The notes under the pieces: model-generated
What the model was told of the DNA's origin: nothing
The model's database searches: none
Seen by the model: only the letters and a program-made list of their open reading frames with translations
NCBI RefSeq assembly: GCF_014647315.1
Contig: NZ_BMOY01000009.1
Span: 1 to 64,000 of the forward strand
Origin: Paenalicyclobacillus cellulosilyticus
Lineage (GTDB): Bacteria > Bacillota > Bacilli > Alicyclobacillales > Alicyclobacillaceae
Direction of reading: 5' to 3'
DNA: 64,000 bases
Shown here: one piece after another, positions 56,600 to 64,000 of the stretch
How positions within the stretch are numbered: the first letter of the stretch is position 1
How the letters are laid out: each line of letters opens with the position of its first letter
Made by a program: the position numbers and the translations under genes

Positions 56600-57679
56600 A
56601 TGCCAAGCCGCGTTCCGTCTGCAAACGTCGCGATCCAGACACAGGCTGCCAGGCGCGAACGCCGCCGGCGCCGGCGGCTGTTTTGGCTTGTCGGAACTCT
56701 GTCTGCACTCGCGTTTTGCGTGCTAGGGTTCGTGGGGATGGCCGTCCTCAGCTTTCTCACGCCATGGGGGCGGCAGCTGCGCCTCTTGTTGGCGGAGACG
56801 GTCATCTCCACGCGCCACAGCCGATGGGCGCACTGGTTGGTGACGCCGCATGAGTACGCGCAACTGTGGAAGCAGATCAACGCCCCGGTGTTCAACACCG
56901 GGCTCTCCGGGATGGTCCGTCCCGGCGGGTGGAGCGGCCGCGGTCCGGTCATTGAGGTGCACTTTGTCCGCGGTTCCACCTACAACGGGTATGTGATGCT
57001 GGTCCACGACCCTCGCCTCATCCGCTTGGTGGAAGCGCACGTCCACGGCAGCGAGGGCGAGTACATCACCGACATGGCTCGGCGCGTCGGCGCCGTGGCC
57101 GGAACGAACGCCAGCGGCTTCGAGGACCCGAACGGCAACGGCTGGGGTGGGATCCCGGTCGGCCTCGAGTACGTGGACGGTGTGCTCGTGCACCCGGCGA
57201 AAAACGATCCCGCCTGGACGACGGTCGGTTTTACGTCGAGCGGGCTCTTGGTGATGGGCCACTACACGGTGCCCGCATTGCAAGCGATGGGGGTGCGCGA
57301 CGCGATGCAGTTCCGGCCGGAGCTTGTCGTCAACGGCAAGCCGATGATCACGGTGGGTGACGGCGGCTGGGGCTTGGGCCCGCGCACCGCGATTGGACAA
57401 GCCCGCGACGGGACCGTCATCTTCATCGTGCTCAACGGCCGCTTCCACGGCGGGGCCGGCATGGGCGCCAGCCAGCGCCAGGTGATGGACCTGATGCTCC
57501 AGTACGGCGCCGTCAACGCCTGCGCGATGGACGGCGGATCGTCGAGTGTGTTGTACTACCACGGGAAGATCATCAACGCCCCGTCGACCATCGATCCGCA
57601 CGGCGAACGCCATCTGCCGGACGCATGGCTGGTGTTTCCTACCGAGGCGGCGGCCAATGCGTACCATGCCGGCATGTGA
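56600..57679 (+). CDS. Phosphodiester glycosidase (NAGPA) domain membrane protein
   Basis: A 359-residue protein with a basic N-terminus, one transmembrane helix (about 28-52) and an extracytoplasmic NAGPA-type domain. Landmarks are GTNASGFEDPNGNGWGG, PRTAIGQARDGTVIFIVLNG, GASQRQVMDLML and AMDGGSSSVLYY. Such domains cleave sugar phosphodiesters and in Bacilli are linked to cell-wall or exopolysaccharide turnover. GGAGGAGGG is 8 nt before ATG 56600. TATAAT at 56550-56555 may be its -10, though the nearest -35-like TTGCCG is 20 nt away. Confidence 0.87.
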   Translation: MPSRVPSANVAIQTQAARRERRRRRRLFWLVGTLSALAFCVLGFVGMAVLSFLTPWGRQLRLLLAETVISTRHSRWAHWLVTPHEYAQLWKQINAPVFNTGLSGMVRPGGWSGRGPVIEVHFVRGSTYNGYVMLVHDPRLIRLVEAHVHGSEGEYITDMARRVGAVAGTNASGFEDPNGNGWGGIPVGLEYVDGVLVHPAKNDPAWTTVGFTSSGLLVMGHYTVPALQAMGVRDAMQFRPELVVNGKPMITVGDGGWGLGPRTAIGQARDGTVIFIVLNGRFHGGAGMGASQRQVMDLMLQYGAVNACAMDGGSSSVLYYHGKIINAPSTIDPHGERHLPDAWLVFPTEAAANAYHAGM

Positions 57680-57745
57680 CGCCGCGCGCACTGTGGCGCG
57701 CCGAGTGCGCACCGTGCGGCCGCGTGAATGCCAGACCGGCGGCTG

Positions 57746-57762
57746 GCCCGCAACCTGCGGGC
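57746..57762 (+). terminator. Weak terminator-like hairpin
   Basis: GCCCGC and GCGGGC form a 6-bp stem with a 5-nt loop, followed by ATTTCCTGTTTT. It lies between the glycosidase-domain gene and the M32 carboxypeptidase gene. A TATAAT at 57778-57783 follows and may be the -10 of the next gene. Confidence 0.4.
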
Positions 57763-57842
57763 ATTTCCTGTTTTCGGTATAATGGCGAAAGACGGCGAGC
57801 TCCTTGTTTGCCCGCCGCGACGACGAAAGGGAGGCTGCCGGT

Positions 57843-59360
57843 GTGACACAGTCGGTTGCGGACGTGATCGCCAAACTGCGCGAGCACTTGAAGAAGATCA
57901 GCCATTACCAGGAGGCGGTGGCGCTGCTCGAGTGGGACGCGCGCACGGGCGCGCCGCGCAAGGGGGCGGGGCTGCGGGCGCAGACCATCGGCACCCTGGC
58001 CGCGGAGTTGTTTCGCCTCCAGACGGCGCCCGAGTTGGCCGAGTGGCTCGAACGCCTGACGGAACCTGCGGTGTACGCGGAGCTGAGCCAGGTGGACCAG
58101 GCCATCGTGCGCGAGACGAAACGGGACTACGACCTGTTGGCCAAGATCCCGGCGGATCGGTTCGCGGCGTACAAGGTGTTGACATCCGAAGCCCAGTCGG
58201 TGTGGGAGGAGGCCAAGGCGGCGTCGGACTTCGCGCGCTTCGCGCCGTACCTCGAACAAATTGTCGCCATGAAACTGGAGTTCATCGACCATTGGGGCTA
58301 CGGTGAGCACAAGTACGACGCCTTGCTCGACCAGTACGAGCCGGGGATGACGGTGCGCCGGCTCGACGAGCTGTTTGGCGCCTTGCGCACGCACACCGTG
58401 GCGTTGGTGCAGGAGATTGTCCAGTGCGGACGCAAGCCCGACACGGGCATTCTGGCGCGCCCGTTTGACGTCGGGCAGCAGCGGGCGCTGTCCATCGCCA
58501 TGCTGCAGCGGATCGGTTACGATTTTGAGGCCGGGCGGCTCGACGAAACGGTGCACCCGTTCATGACGACCATCAACCGCTATGACAACCGGGTCACCAC
58601 CAAGTTCGTGCCGGACGACCTGCGGCCGTCGTTGTTCGGGACCATCCACGAGGGTGGCCACGCCTTGTATGAACAGGCTATCGATCCGTCGTTCATCGGC
58701 ACGCCGCTCGCCACAGGCACGTCGATGGGCATCCACGAGTCGCAGTCGCGCTTCTATGAGAACATGATCGGCCGTTCGCTGCCGTTCTGGGAAGGTGCGT
58801 ACGGGGAGTTGGTGCGGCTGTTCCCGGCGCAGTTCGCGGATGTGCCGGTGTACGACTTCTACTGCGCCATCAACGCGGTCGAACCGTCGCTCATCCGCAT
58901 CGAGGCGGACGAGGTGACGTACAACCTGCACATCATGGTGCGCTACGACCTGGAAAAAGCGCTCATCGAGGGCGATCTGCGCGTGGCCGACCTGCCGGAG
59001 GCGTGGCGGGCGAAGATGCAGGAGTACCTCGGCATCGTGCCGCCGAACGACGCCCTCGGCGTCCTCCAGGACGTGCACTGGTCGGGCGGGGACTTCGGCT
59101 ACTTCCCGTCGTACGCCCTCGGCAACCTGTACGCGGCGCAGTTTCGCGCCACGTTGCAGCGCGAGGTGCCCGGTGTCTGGGAGGAGGTCCGGCGCGGGAA
59201 CCTGGGCGTGGTCAAGGCGTGGCTCAATGAGAAGATCCACCGTTTCGGCAAGCTGCTGACGCCGGGCGACATCGTGCAACAGGTGACGGGGGAGCCGCTC
59301 GACGCTCGCTATTGGACGGCGTACCTCGACGAGAAGTACCGGCCCATCTACGGCATCTGA
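57843..59360 (+). CDS. M32 family carboxypeptidase (Taq type)
   Basis: A 505-residue metallocarboxypeptidase. The zinc motif is H269-E270-G-G-H273 in HEGGHALYEQ, and the third ligand glutamate is in HESQSRFYEN. The fold is all-helical and the C-terminal end SYALGNLYAAQF is typical of M32. It removes C-terminal residues from peptides, probably in the cytoplasm. AAAGGGAGG is about 8 nt before GTG 57843. The adjacent yojF-bshB2 pair follows on the same strand. Confidence 0.93.
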   Translation: MTQSVADVIAKLREHLKKISHYQEAVALLEWDARTGAPRKGAGLRAQTIGTLAAELFRLQTAPELAEWLERLTEPAVYAELSQVDQAIVRETKRDYDLLAKIPADRFAAYKVLTSEAQSVWEEAKAASDFARFAPYLEQIVAMKLEFIDHWGYGEHKYDALLDQYEPGMTVRRLDELFGALRTHTVALVQEIVQCGRKPDTGILARPFDVGQQRALSIAMLQRIGYDFEAGRLDETVHPFMTTINRYDNRVTTKFVPDDLRPSLFGTIHEGGHALYEQAIDPSFIGTPLATGTSMGIHESQSRFYENMIGRSLPFWEGAYGELVRLFPAQFADVPVYDFYCAINAVEPSLIRIEADEVTYNLHIMVRYDLEKALIEGDLRVADLPEAWRAKMQEYLGIVPPNDALGVLQDVHWSGGDFGYFPSYALGNLYAAQFRATLQREVPGVWEEVRRGNLGVVKAWLNEKIHRFGKLLTPGDIVQQVTGEPLDARYWTAYLDEKYRPIYGI

Positions 59361-59384
59361 CCCAGGTGAGGAGGGGCACGGGAT

Positions 59385-59696
59385 ATGCAACCCATGAACC
59401 GCGAGGCGGCGGCTGCGGCGCTCCATGCGTGGACCGGCCGCGATGTCTTCATTCACCTGGAGGTCAACCCGGGGGCGTACTGGCGCAACGGCCGAACCCG
59501 TCTGGCCCGCGCCCACATCAAAGGCGACGGTCCGTACCGGGTGTACCTCGAGCTCGACGAGGGCCAAGGTTTGATCCACATCGACGACGTCACCCATATG
59601 CAGGTGGAACCTGAGTTGGTGATCTTCACCGCCTACGACGATCTCGACCGCATCGCCCGCACCCTCGAGGTGAGTCTGCGGCCGTTTCCGGTGTAG
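59385..59696 (+). CDS. yojF: YojF family protein (DUF1806)
   Basis: A 103-residue protein with DVFIHLEVNPGAYW, AHIKGDGPYRVYLEL and a final LEVSLRPFPV, matching Bacillus YojF. In B. subtilis yojF lies directly upstream of yojG/bshB2, as here, which suggests a partner role in bacillithiol metabolism; the biochemical role is not established. GAGGAGGGG is 8 nt before ATG 59385. Confidence 0.87.
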   Translation: MQPMNREAAAAALHAWTGRDVFIHLEVNPGAYWRNGRTRLARAHIKGDGPYRVYLELDEGQGLIHIDDVTHMQVEPELVIFTAYDDLDRIARTLEVSLRPFPV

Positions 59697-59795
59697 GCGG
59701 TCGCGGGCCGTCCGTGTCGGGCGGGCGGAGACGGAGATTTGTCATATGGGCCATACGGCGGGATCGCCTTGGACAGCGGGAAAGGGGGAGAAGCC

Positions 59796-60488
59796 GTGCG
59801 GACGGTGGTGGCGGTGTTCGCCCACCCGGACGACGAGACGTTCATCTGCGGCGGCACGTTGGCGAAGCTGGCCGCCGCGGGTTGCCGGGTGGTTCTCGTC
59901 TGCGCGACCCGGGGCGAGATGGGGCGGCGCATGGGCGTGCCGCCGACGGCGACGCGGGAGAGCATCGGTGAGGTGCGCGAGCGAGAATTGCGGGCTGCAT
60001 GCGAGGCGCTGGGCATCGCCCGCCTGTCGCTGCTCGGCCTGCGCGATAAGACGCTGGAGATTCAGCCGCCGGGGCGGCTGCGGGAGATGGTGTTGCGCGA
60101 ATTGGCGCTGGAACAGCCGGAGGTGGTCATCACGTTTCACGAACGCCTCGGCGGTCACCCGGACCACTGCGCCATTGGCCTTGCGGCCACGGAGGCGTTC
60201 GCCGCATACCGGGAGACGCAGCCACAGGCGCGCTTGTACTTTGTCGCCTGGTCGCACATGGTGGACCAGGCTGAGACATGGGGCTTGCGGCGGGAGCAGT
60301 TCGTCGCGGTGGATGTGGCGGGCCATTTGCAGGCCAAGCTGCGGGCGTTTCGGGCCCATCGCACGCAGTCGGGTTTGCACGCGGACCTGTGGCAGAGCGA
60401 GAAGCAAGCGCTGCGCCGGCTCGGCAGGACGGAGTACTTCATCCAAGCGTATCCGCCGTTTATGCGGGAGGCGGACGGACTTCTCTGA
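59796..60488 (+). CDS. bshB2: Bacillithiol biosynthesis deacetylase BshB2
   Basis: A 230-residue LmbE-like zinc deacetylase. The metal sites are AHPDDETF at the N-terminus and GHPDHCAIG in the middle. It hydrolyses N-acetylglucosaminyl malate (and may act on bacillithiol conjugates) in bacillithiol synthesis. GTG 59796 has AAAGGGGGAG about 6 nt upstream, inside the 99-bp gap from yojF. The yojF-bshB2 pairing strengthens the assignment over other LmbE enzymes. Confidence 0.88.
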   Translation: MRTVVAVFAHPDDETFICGGTLAKLAAAGCRVVLVCATRGEMGRRMGVPPTATRESIGEVRERELRAACEALGIARLSLLGLRDKTLEIQPPGRLREMVLRELALEQPEVVITFHERLGGHPDHCAIGLAATEAFAAYRETQPQARLYFVAWSHMVDQAETWGLRREQFVAVDVAGHLQAKLRAFRAHRTQSGLHADLWQSEKQALRRLGRTEYFIQAYPPFMREADGLL

Positions 60489-60548
60489 GTGCGCGCGTAC
60501 GGTTGGGCTGGGAGAGGACTTTCACTGAACGGCAGAGGGGGACGCGGC

Positions 60549-61739
60549 ATGGAGCGTGAGCACAGGTTTATCCGCAACGAGACGGAGCGCAGCCGTTGGC
60601 AGGTCATCCATGCGTTGTCGCGCCAGTTCGCCGCCCGGGCCGCGGAGCACGACCAAGCGGCTTCGTTTCCGCACGAGAACATCGCGGATTTGCGCGCCTG
60701 CGGCTACGTGCATTGGACGGTGCCGAAAGCGTACGGGGGCGAGGAGATCTCCCTGTACGAAATGTTGCTCTGCCAGGAGGAGTTGGCGCGGGGGGACGGA
60801 TCGACGGCGCTCGCCATCGGCTGGCACGTGGGGATGATGTTGAACCTGCGCACGACACGGCCGTTCCCGGAAGACGTGTTCGCGGAGGTGTGCAGGTCGT
60901 GCGTCACGGATGGAGCGCTCATCAACAGCTGCGCCACCGAACCGGCGACCGGCAGCCCGAGCCGCGGCGGGAAGCCACAGACGCGGGCGGTGCCGGTGGA
61001 TGGCGGCTACCGCATCCGCGGCCGCAAGACGTTCAGCACGCTCAGCCCGGCTTTGTCCTGGATCTTGGTGACGGCGACGGTCGAGGGGACGGACGAGGTG
61101 GGCGAATTCCTTGTGCGCGGGGAGCAGGTGCGCATTGAGGAGACATGGAACACGATGAGCATGCGCGCCACCGGCAGCCACGACATCGTGCTCGAGGACG
61201 TGTTCGTGCCGGAGCGCTACCGGGTGGGGACGGTCGGCCCGGGCGGGCAGAAGGCGCGCCAAGACGACGGGGGCGGCTGGATGTTGCACATCCCCGCGTG
61301 TTACCTCGGCATCGCGTTGGCGGCGCGGGACATTGCGGCGGAGTACGCGGCGACCTACCAGCCGAACAGCCTGCCGCACCCTATCGCACAGGTGCCGCAC
61401 ATCCAGGAAAAATTGGGGCAGATGGAACTGAAGTTGCTCGCCGCCCGCACCTTGATGTACGATCTCGCCGCCCGTTGGGACAGCGGATCGCCCGAAGCGC
61501 GGGTGGCGATGAAGCACGAGTTCGGTGCGGCGAAGACGCTCGCCACCAACGCCGCCATCGAGGTGGTGGACCTGGCGATGCGGATTGTCGGGGCGCGCAG
61601 TCTGTGGCGCGACATGCCGTTGGAGCGGCTGTACCGGGATGTGCGCGCCGGCCTGCACAACCCGCCGATGGACGACGCCACATACCGCATGTTGGCGCAG
61701 GCGGCCGTCGCGCCGTACACGAAGGCCCCGCAGGCGTGA
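60549..61739 (+). CDS. Acyl-CoA dehydrogenase family flavoprotein
   Basis: A 396-residue flavoprotein of the acyl-CoA dehydrogenase superfamily. It has [15 protein letters not shown] and [19 protein letters not shown] in the helical domain. The FAD-region beta segment is [16 protein letters not shown], followed by [10 protein letters not shown], then [23 protein letters not shown]. The end ([20 protein letters not shown]) is of the type-2 C-terminal domain found in DszC/SfnB-like enzymes and some dehydrogenases. It could therefore oxidise an acyl-CoA or act as a flavin-dependent monooxygenase. AGAGGGGG precedes ATG 60549. Confidence 0.85.
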   Translation: MEREHRFIRNETERSRWQVIHALSRQFAARAAEHDQAASFPHENIADLRACGYVHWTVPKAYGGEEISLYEMLLCQEELARGDGSTALAIGWHVGMMLNLRTTRPFPEDVFAEVCRSCVTDGALINSCATEPATGSPSRGGKPQTRAVPVDGGYRIRGRKTFSTLSPALSWILVTATVEGTDEVGEFLVRGEQVRIEETWNTMSMRATGSHDIVLEDVFVPERYRVGTVGPGGQKARQDDGGGWMLHIPACYLGIALAARDIAAEYAATYQPNSLPHPIAQVPHIQEKLGQMELKLLAARTLMYDLAARWDSGSPEARVAMKHEFGAAKTLATNAAIEVVDLAMRIVGARSLWRDMPLERLYRDVRAGLHNPPMDDATYRMLAQAAVAPYTKAPQA

Positions 61740-61755
61740 TGCTTGCGGGGCGCGT

Positions 61756-62910
61756 TCACCTCCACCGGGAAGGGAGGGCGGAGAGCAACGCTTCCTCCAA
61801 CCTGTCGACGCGCGCGGACCAGGTGTGGGCACGGACAAACGCCTGCCGCGCCGTTTCCGTCACCTTGCGCTCCCCGGCGAGGATGCGGTCCAGCGCCGCC
61901 ACGGCTGCCTGGCCGTCTTCCGCGAGCCAGACCAGGTCGCGGAGCTTCACCACCTCCCGGATGGGGGTGGCGATGACCTCGCGGCCGGCGGCGAGATACT
62001 CATAGACCTTCACGGGATTGACGCTCTGCGCGAGGGCGTTGCGCTTGAACGCCACGAGCGCCGCTTGGCACCCGGCCAGCCATTGCGGCAGTTCGGCGTA
62101 CGGTTGGCGACCCACAAAGTGGACGTTGGCACAGCGTTGCAGCGCCGAGGTATCCGTCTCCACCGGTCCTATCATGACAAAGTGCACGTGCGGGCGCGCC
62201 TGCGCCATGACACGGATGAAATCGAGATCGATCCAGCCGCCAATGCCGCCGACGAAGGCGACGCGGGGCTCGGGTATGGCGGCCAGTGCCGGATGGACGG
62301 GGCTGGTCAGCGTTTGCGCAAAGTGTTCCGTCTCCGCCGCATTGGGCAACAGCGTCACGGAGCCGTGCCACGCCGCCATCCGCTCGTACAGCGCGTCCGC
62401 GGTGGCGAACACCGCACGGGAGAGCGCGACGAGTTCCTGCTCCATTTGATTCACCGTCTCCGGGCGCACGAAGCCGGGGAACTCCGCGTGGAAATCGACG
62501 CAGTCGTACAGCACCGCAAGCGGGCGCAGCCGCGGGATGAGGTCCACGTTGCCCGGCAGGGTGGCGAGAAGCACGTACGGACCCGGTGCCGCCACCCGGA
62601 TGAAATACGCGAGCCAGCGCTGGTTCAACCGGTTGACCCACCGCCACATGTTGCCGAACGGCAGCTGCGCGCACGGGGAGAGCACCCGCAGCCATCCGTT
62701 TGCGCCCGCCACGGAGATGTCGCGCACGACAGGTTTGGGTAAAAGCAGCGGACGCAGGCTTGGGTTCTTGACGGGGCCGAGCAGGGTCACCGGGGCGTCG
62801 ACGAACAGCACCGGCCACCCGCGCGCGGCGAGCAGACGGGCGAAGTGGTGCGGGCGGGCCGTCACGCCGGACCAGGAGACGGCGGACGTGAGCACAATGG
62901 TCGGGCGCAT
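61756..62910 (-). CDS. Glycosyltransferase family protein (GT4-like, TuaH-type)
   Basis: A 384-residue GT-B glycosyltransferase. It has an N-terminal acceptor domain with RPHHFARLLAARGWPVLFVD and DCVDFHAEFPGF. The C-terminal donor domain has VAFVGGIGGWIDLDF, GPVETDTSALQ and the conserved NPVKVYEYLAAGREVIAT. It resembles teichuronic-acid TuaH-like enzymes and probably acts on envelope polysaccharide. AAAGGGGGG precedes ATG 62910. It is the last of a three-gene minus-strand run with lipid-type transferases. Confidence 0.82.
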   Translation of the reverse strand: MRPTIVLTSAVSWSGVTARPHHFARLLAARGWPVLFVDAPVTLLGPVKNPSLRPLLLPKPVVRDISVAGANGWLRVLSPCAQLPFGNMWRWVNRLNQRWLAYFIRVAAPGPYVLLATLPGNVDLIPRLRPLAVLYDCVDFHAEFPGFVRPETVNQMEQELVALSRAVFATADALYERMAAWHGSVTLLPNAAETEHFAQTLTSPVHPALAAIPEPRVAFVGGIGGWIDLDFIRVMAQARPHVHFVMIGPVETDTSALQRCANVHFVGRQPYAELPQWLAGCQAALVAFKRNALAQSVNPVKVYEYLAAGREVIATPIREVVKLRDLVWLAEDGQAAVAALDRILAGERKVTETARQAFVRAHTWSARVDRLEEALLSALPSRWR

Positions 62911-62947
62911 GGTTGTCCCCCCTTTCTGTCGCTTTCTCTCCATCCCT

Positions 62948-63757
62948 TCAGCGCGCGGCGCGCCGGTATTTTACAAATTGAACCAGCGGCCGGTAGATGC
63001 ACATCAAAAGCCCCAGCGCCGCCACGAATGCGAACAGCAGGTACACCGCGCCGCACAGCAGGAACACGAGCAGCGCGAAGTACTGCTCGCCGATGATGAA
63101 GCCGCGGAACGGCACGAGGCTCCGCCACCGCTGCATCCGCGCAAACGCGTCTTCCTCTGCGGCGGCACGCGGCTGCACGCCGCCGGGAGCGCGTTCGGGT
63201 GCCGTCTCTTCCCTGGCGGCCGCACGCTGACCGGAACGTTCCTGTCCGAACCGGGACTGGATCTGGCCGTAATACTCGAGCAGATACAAAGCGAACAACG
63301 CCACCGTGGCCAGCATCCATACCCGCGTGTCGCCCGGATGCAGCCGGGTATATCCGTACGCCAGGCTGAAGTAGATGGCGAACTCCTTGATGCGGTCCGC
63401 CACCTGGTCGAGCCAGCCGCCGAACGGCGAGAACTGCTGCCGGTAACGGGCGAGTTGCCCGTCCGCACAGTCCATCACGTACGACACCTGCACGAGGAGC
63501 AATCCCCACAACACGTCCGGCCGGCGTCCGAGTGCAAACAGTCCGCAGCCCAAGAGCGCCAGCGCGAGCGATCCGACGGTCAATGCGTTCGGCGTGATGC
63601 GGGTGTTGCGGATCAGGTACACCAAACGGATGGACAGCGGATAGTAGAGATAGTTGGTCCAGATGTCGATGGGCCGCTTGGCGCACGCGTCAATCCGCGC
63701 GAGTTCACTCGCTCGGCTTGGCGGTTTGGAACGTGGTGAGGACCTGGTTGACGGCAT
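62948..63757 (-). CDS. CDP-alcohol phosphatidyltransferase family membrane protein
   Basis: A 269-residue integral membrane transferase. The complete family signature is visible: DCADGQLAR, then G, D and D at the expected spacing (GGWLDQVADRIKE). Six or so helices flank it, and an Arg/Glu-rich cytoplasmic loop lies in the middle. It transfers a phospho-alcohol from a CDP-alcohol to an acceptor. GGAGG is 9 nt before ATG 63757, which lies 53 nt inside the upstream nucleotidyltransferase gene, so the two are tightly coupled. A role in an inositol- or sugar-type phospholipid or polar head group is plausible. Confidence 0.87.
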   Translation of the reverse strand: MPSTRSSPRSKPPSRASELARIDACAKRPIDIWTNYLYYPLSIRLVYLIRNTRITPNALTVGSLALALLGCGLFALGRRPDVLWGLLLVQVSYVMDCADGQLARYRQQFSPFGGWLDQVADRIKEFAIYFSLAYGYTRLHPGDTRVWMLATVALFALYLLEYYGQIQSRFGQERSGQRAAAREETAPERAPGGVQPRAAAEEDAFARMQRWRSLVPFRGFIIGEQYFALLVFLLCGAVYLLFAFVAALGLLMCIYRPLVQFVKYRRAAR

Positions 63758-64000
63758 ACTCGTAATCCTCCGGGAAGTCAATCTCCACACAAGGCAGGCC
63801 GGTGATGTCGATGGCGAACAGGCCGGTCTTGTCCGGCATCTGGTCGAGCGCGTGTTCGAAGAACTTCATCTCATGGCCGGCCACCGCCTCTGCAAACACG
63901 GAAGCCCGAAAGCGCTGCCGGAAGCCGCCGCAGAACTTGGCCACGCCGATGAATTCGCCGTAACACTGCGCAGGGTCGAGGTGTTTGCCGATGGCGGTCA
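63705..64000 (-). CDS. Sugar-phosphate/phosphocholine-type nucleotidyltransferase, C-terminal part
   Basis: The frame is open to the right window edge, so only the C-terminal 97 or so residues are present. They include GEFIGVAKFCGG, a helical stretch, and GLPCVEIDFPEDYEYAVNQV, which is characteristic of the C-terminus of NTP-transferase enzymes such as phosphocholine or inositol-phosphate cytidylyltransferases. Its direct overlap with a CDP-alcohol transferase gene suggests that it makes the CDP-activated alcohol used next door; this is inference from context. Confidence 0.75.
   Translation of the reverse strand, partial: TAIGKHLDPAQCYGEFIGVAKFCGGFRQRFRASVFAEAVAGHEMKFFEHALDQMPDKTGLFAIDITGLPCVEIDFPEDYEYAVNQVLTTFQTAKPSE

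Overview
This is a chromosomal window of a high-GC Gram-positive, spore-forming bacterium in the Bacilli, closest in flavour to Alicyclobacillus-like lineages. That placement is inferred from gene content, not from a marker-gene comparison. The evidence is a Tlp-type small acid-soluble spore protein, a FabL-type enoyl reductase, a YojF/BshB2 bacillithiol pair, YjzC- and YdaF-like proteins, short HisG with HisZ, a metI-metC pair, a Bacillus-style tenI-thiO-thiS-thiG order, strong AAGGAGG ribosome binding sites and frequent GTG/TTG starts. No rRNA, tRNA, CRISPR array, insertion sequence or prophage was seen.

Layout, left to right. 1-8.3 kb: the C-terminal half of a 2,4-dienoyl-CoA reductase-like flavoprotein, FabL, an MFS transporter, then sugar-type genes (TIM-barrel isomerase, Gfo/Idh/MocA oxidoreductase, aldehyde dehydrogenase) around a foldase-like protein with no catalytic domain. 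8.5-10.9 kb: metI-metC behind a short leader holding an intrinsic terminator. 10.9-16.9 kb: maf, tlp, a uracil permease and aconitase. 17.2-23.8 kb: a drug-efflux-type MFS protein, then a cytochrome c oxidase cluster (subunit II, subunit I, heme A synthase, heme O synthase, subunit III-like, a 34-residue membrane peptide). 23.9-26.6 kb: yjzC and class I aldolase on the minus strand, ispG on the plus strand. 26.6-33.3 kb: a tightly overlapping histidine operon hisZ-G-D-B-H-A-F-IE.

33.4-44.4 kb is the most accessory part: a nucleotidyltransferase antitoxin-like gene with a truncated HEPN partner, transketolase, a decayed DUF4349 gene, a GNAT acetyltransferase, two adjacent ABC exporter half-transporters, an Rpn-type nuclease and several orphan membrane proteins. 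44.5-49.4 kb: the thiazole branch of thiamine synthesis (tenI-thiO-thiS-thiG, minus strand), a Uma2 endonuclease-like gene and a ThiF/MoeB adenylyltransferase on the opposite strand. 49.4-61.7 kb: mnmA, a divergent ThyX-fold protein, an SGNH hydrolase, a kynurenine formamidase-like cyclase overlapping zwf, a one-domain rhodanese, a phosphodiester glycosidase-domain protein, an M32 carboxypeptidase, yojF-bshB2 and an acyl-CoA dehydrogenase. 61.7-64 kb: minus-strand envelope or polar-lipid genes (glycosyltransferase, CDP-alcohol phosphatidyltransferase, sugar nucleotidyltransferase cut by the window end).

The strongest leads are: leader terminators ahead of metI and of the thi operon with no S-box or THI-box that I can recognise; a ThyX homologue without the RHR motif; an A2-type oxidase cluster with an unannotated tail peptide; a decayed MntA/HepT-like pair; repeated 12-22 bp tandem duplications in gene gaps; and Ala/Gly-rich insertions inside otherwise canonical enzymes.
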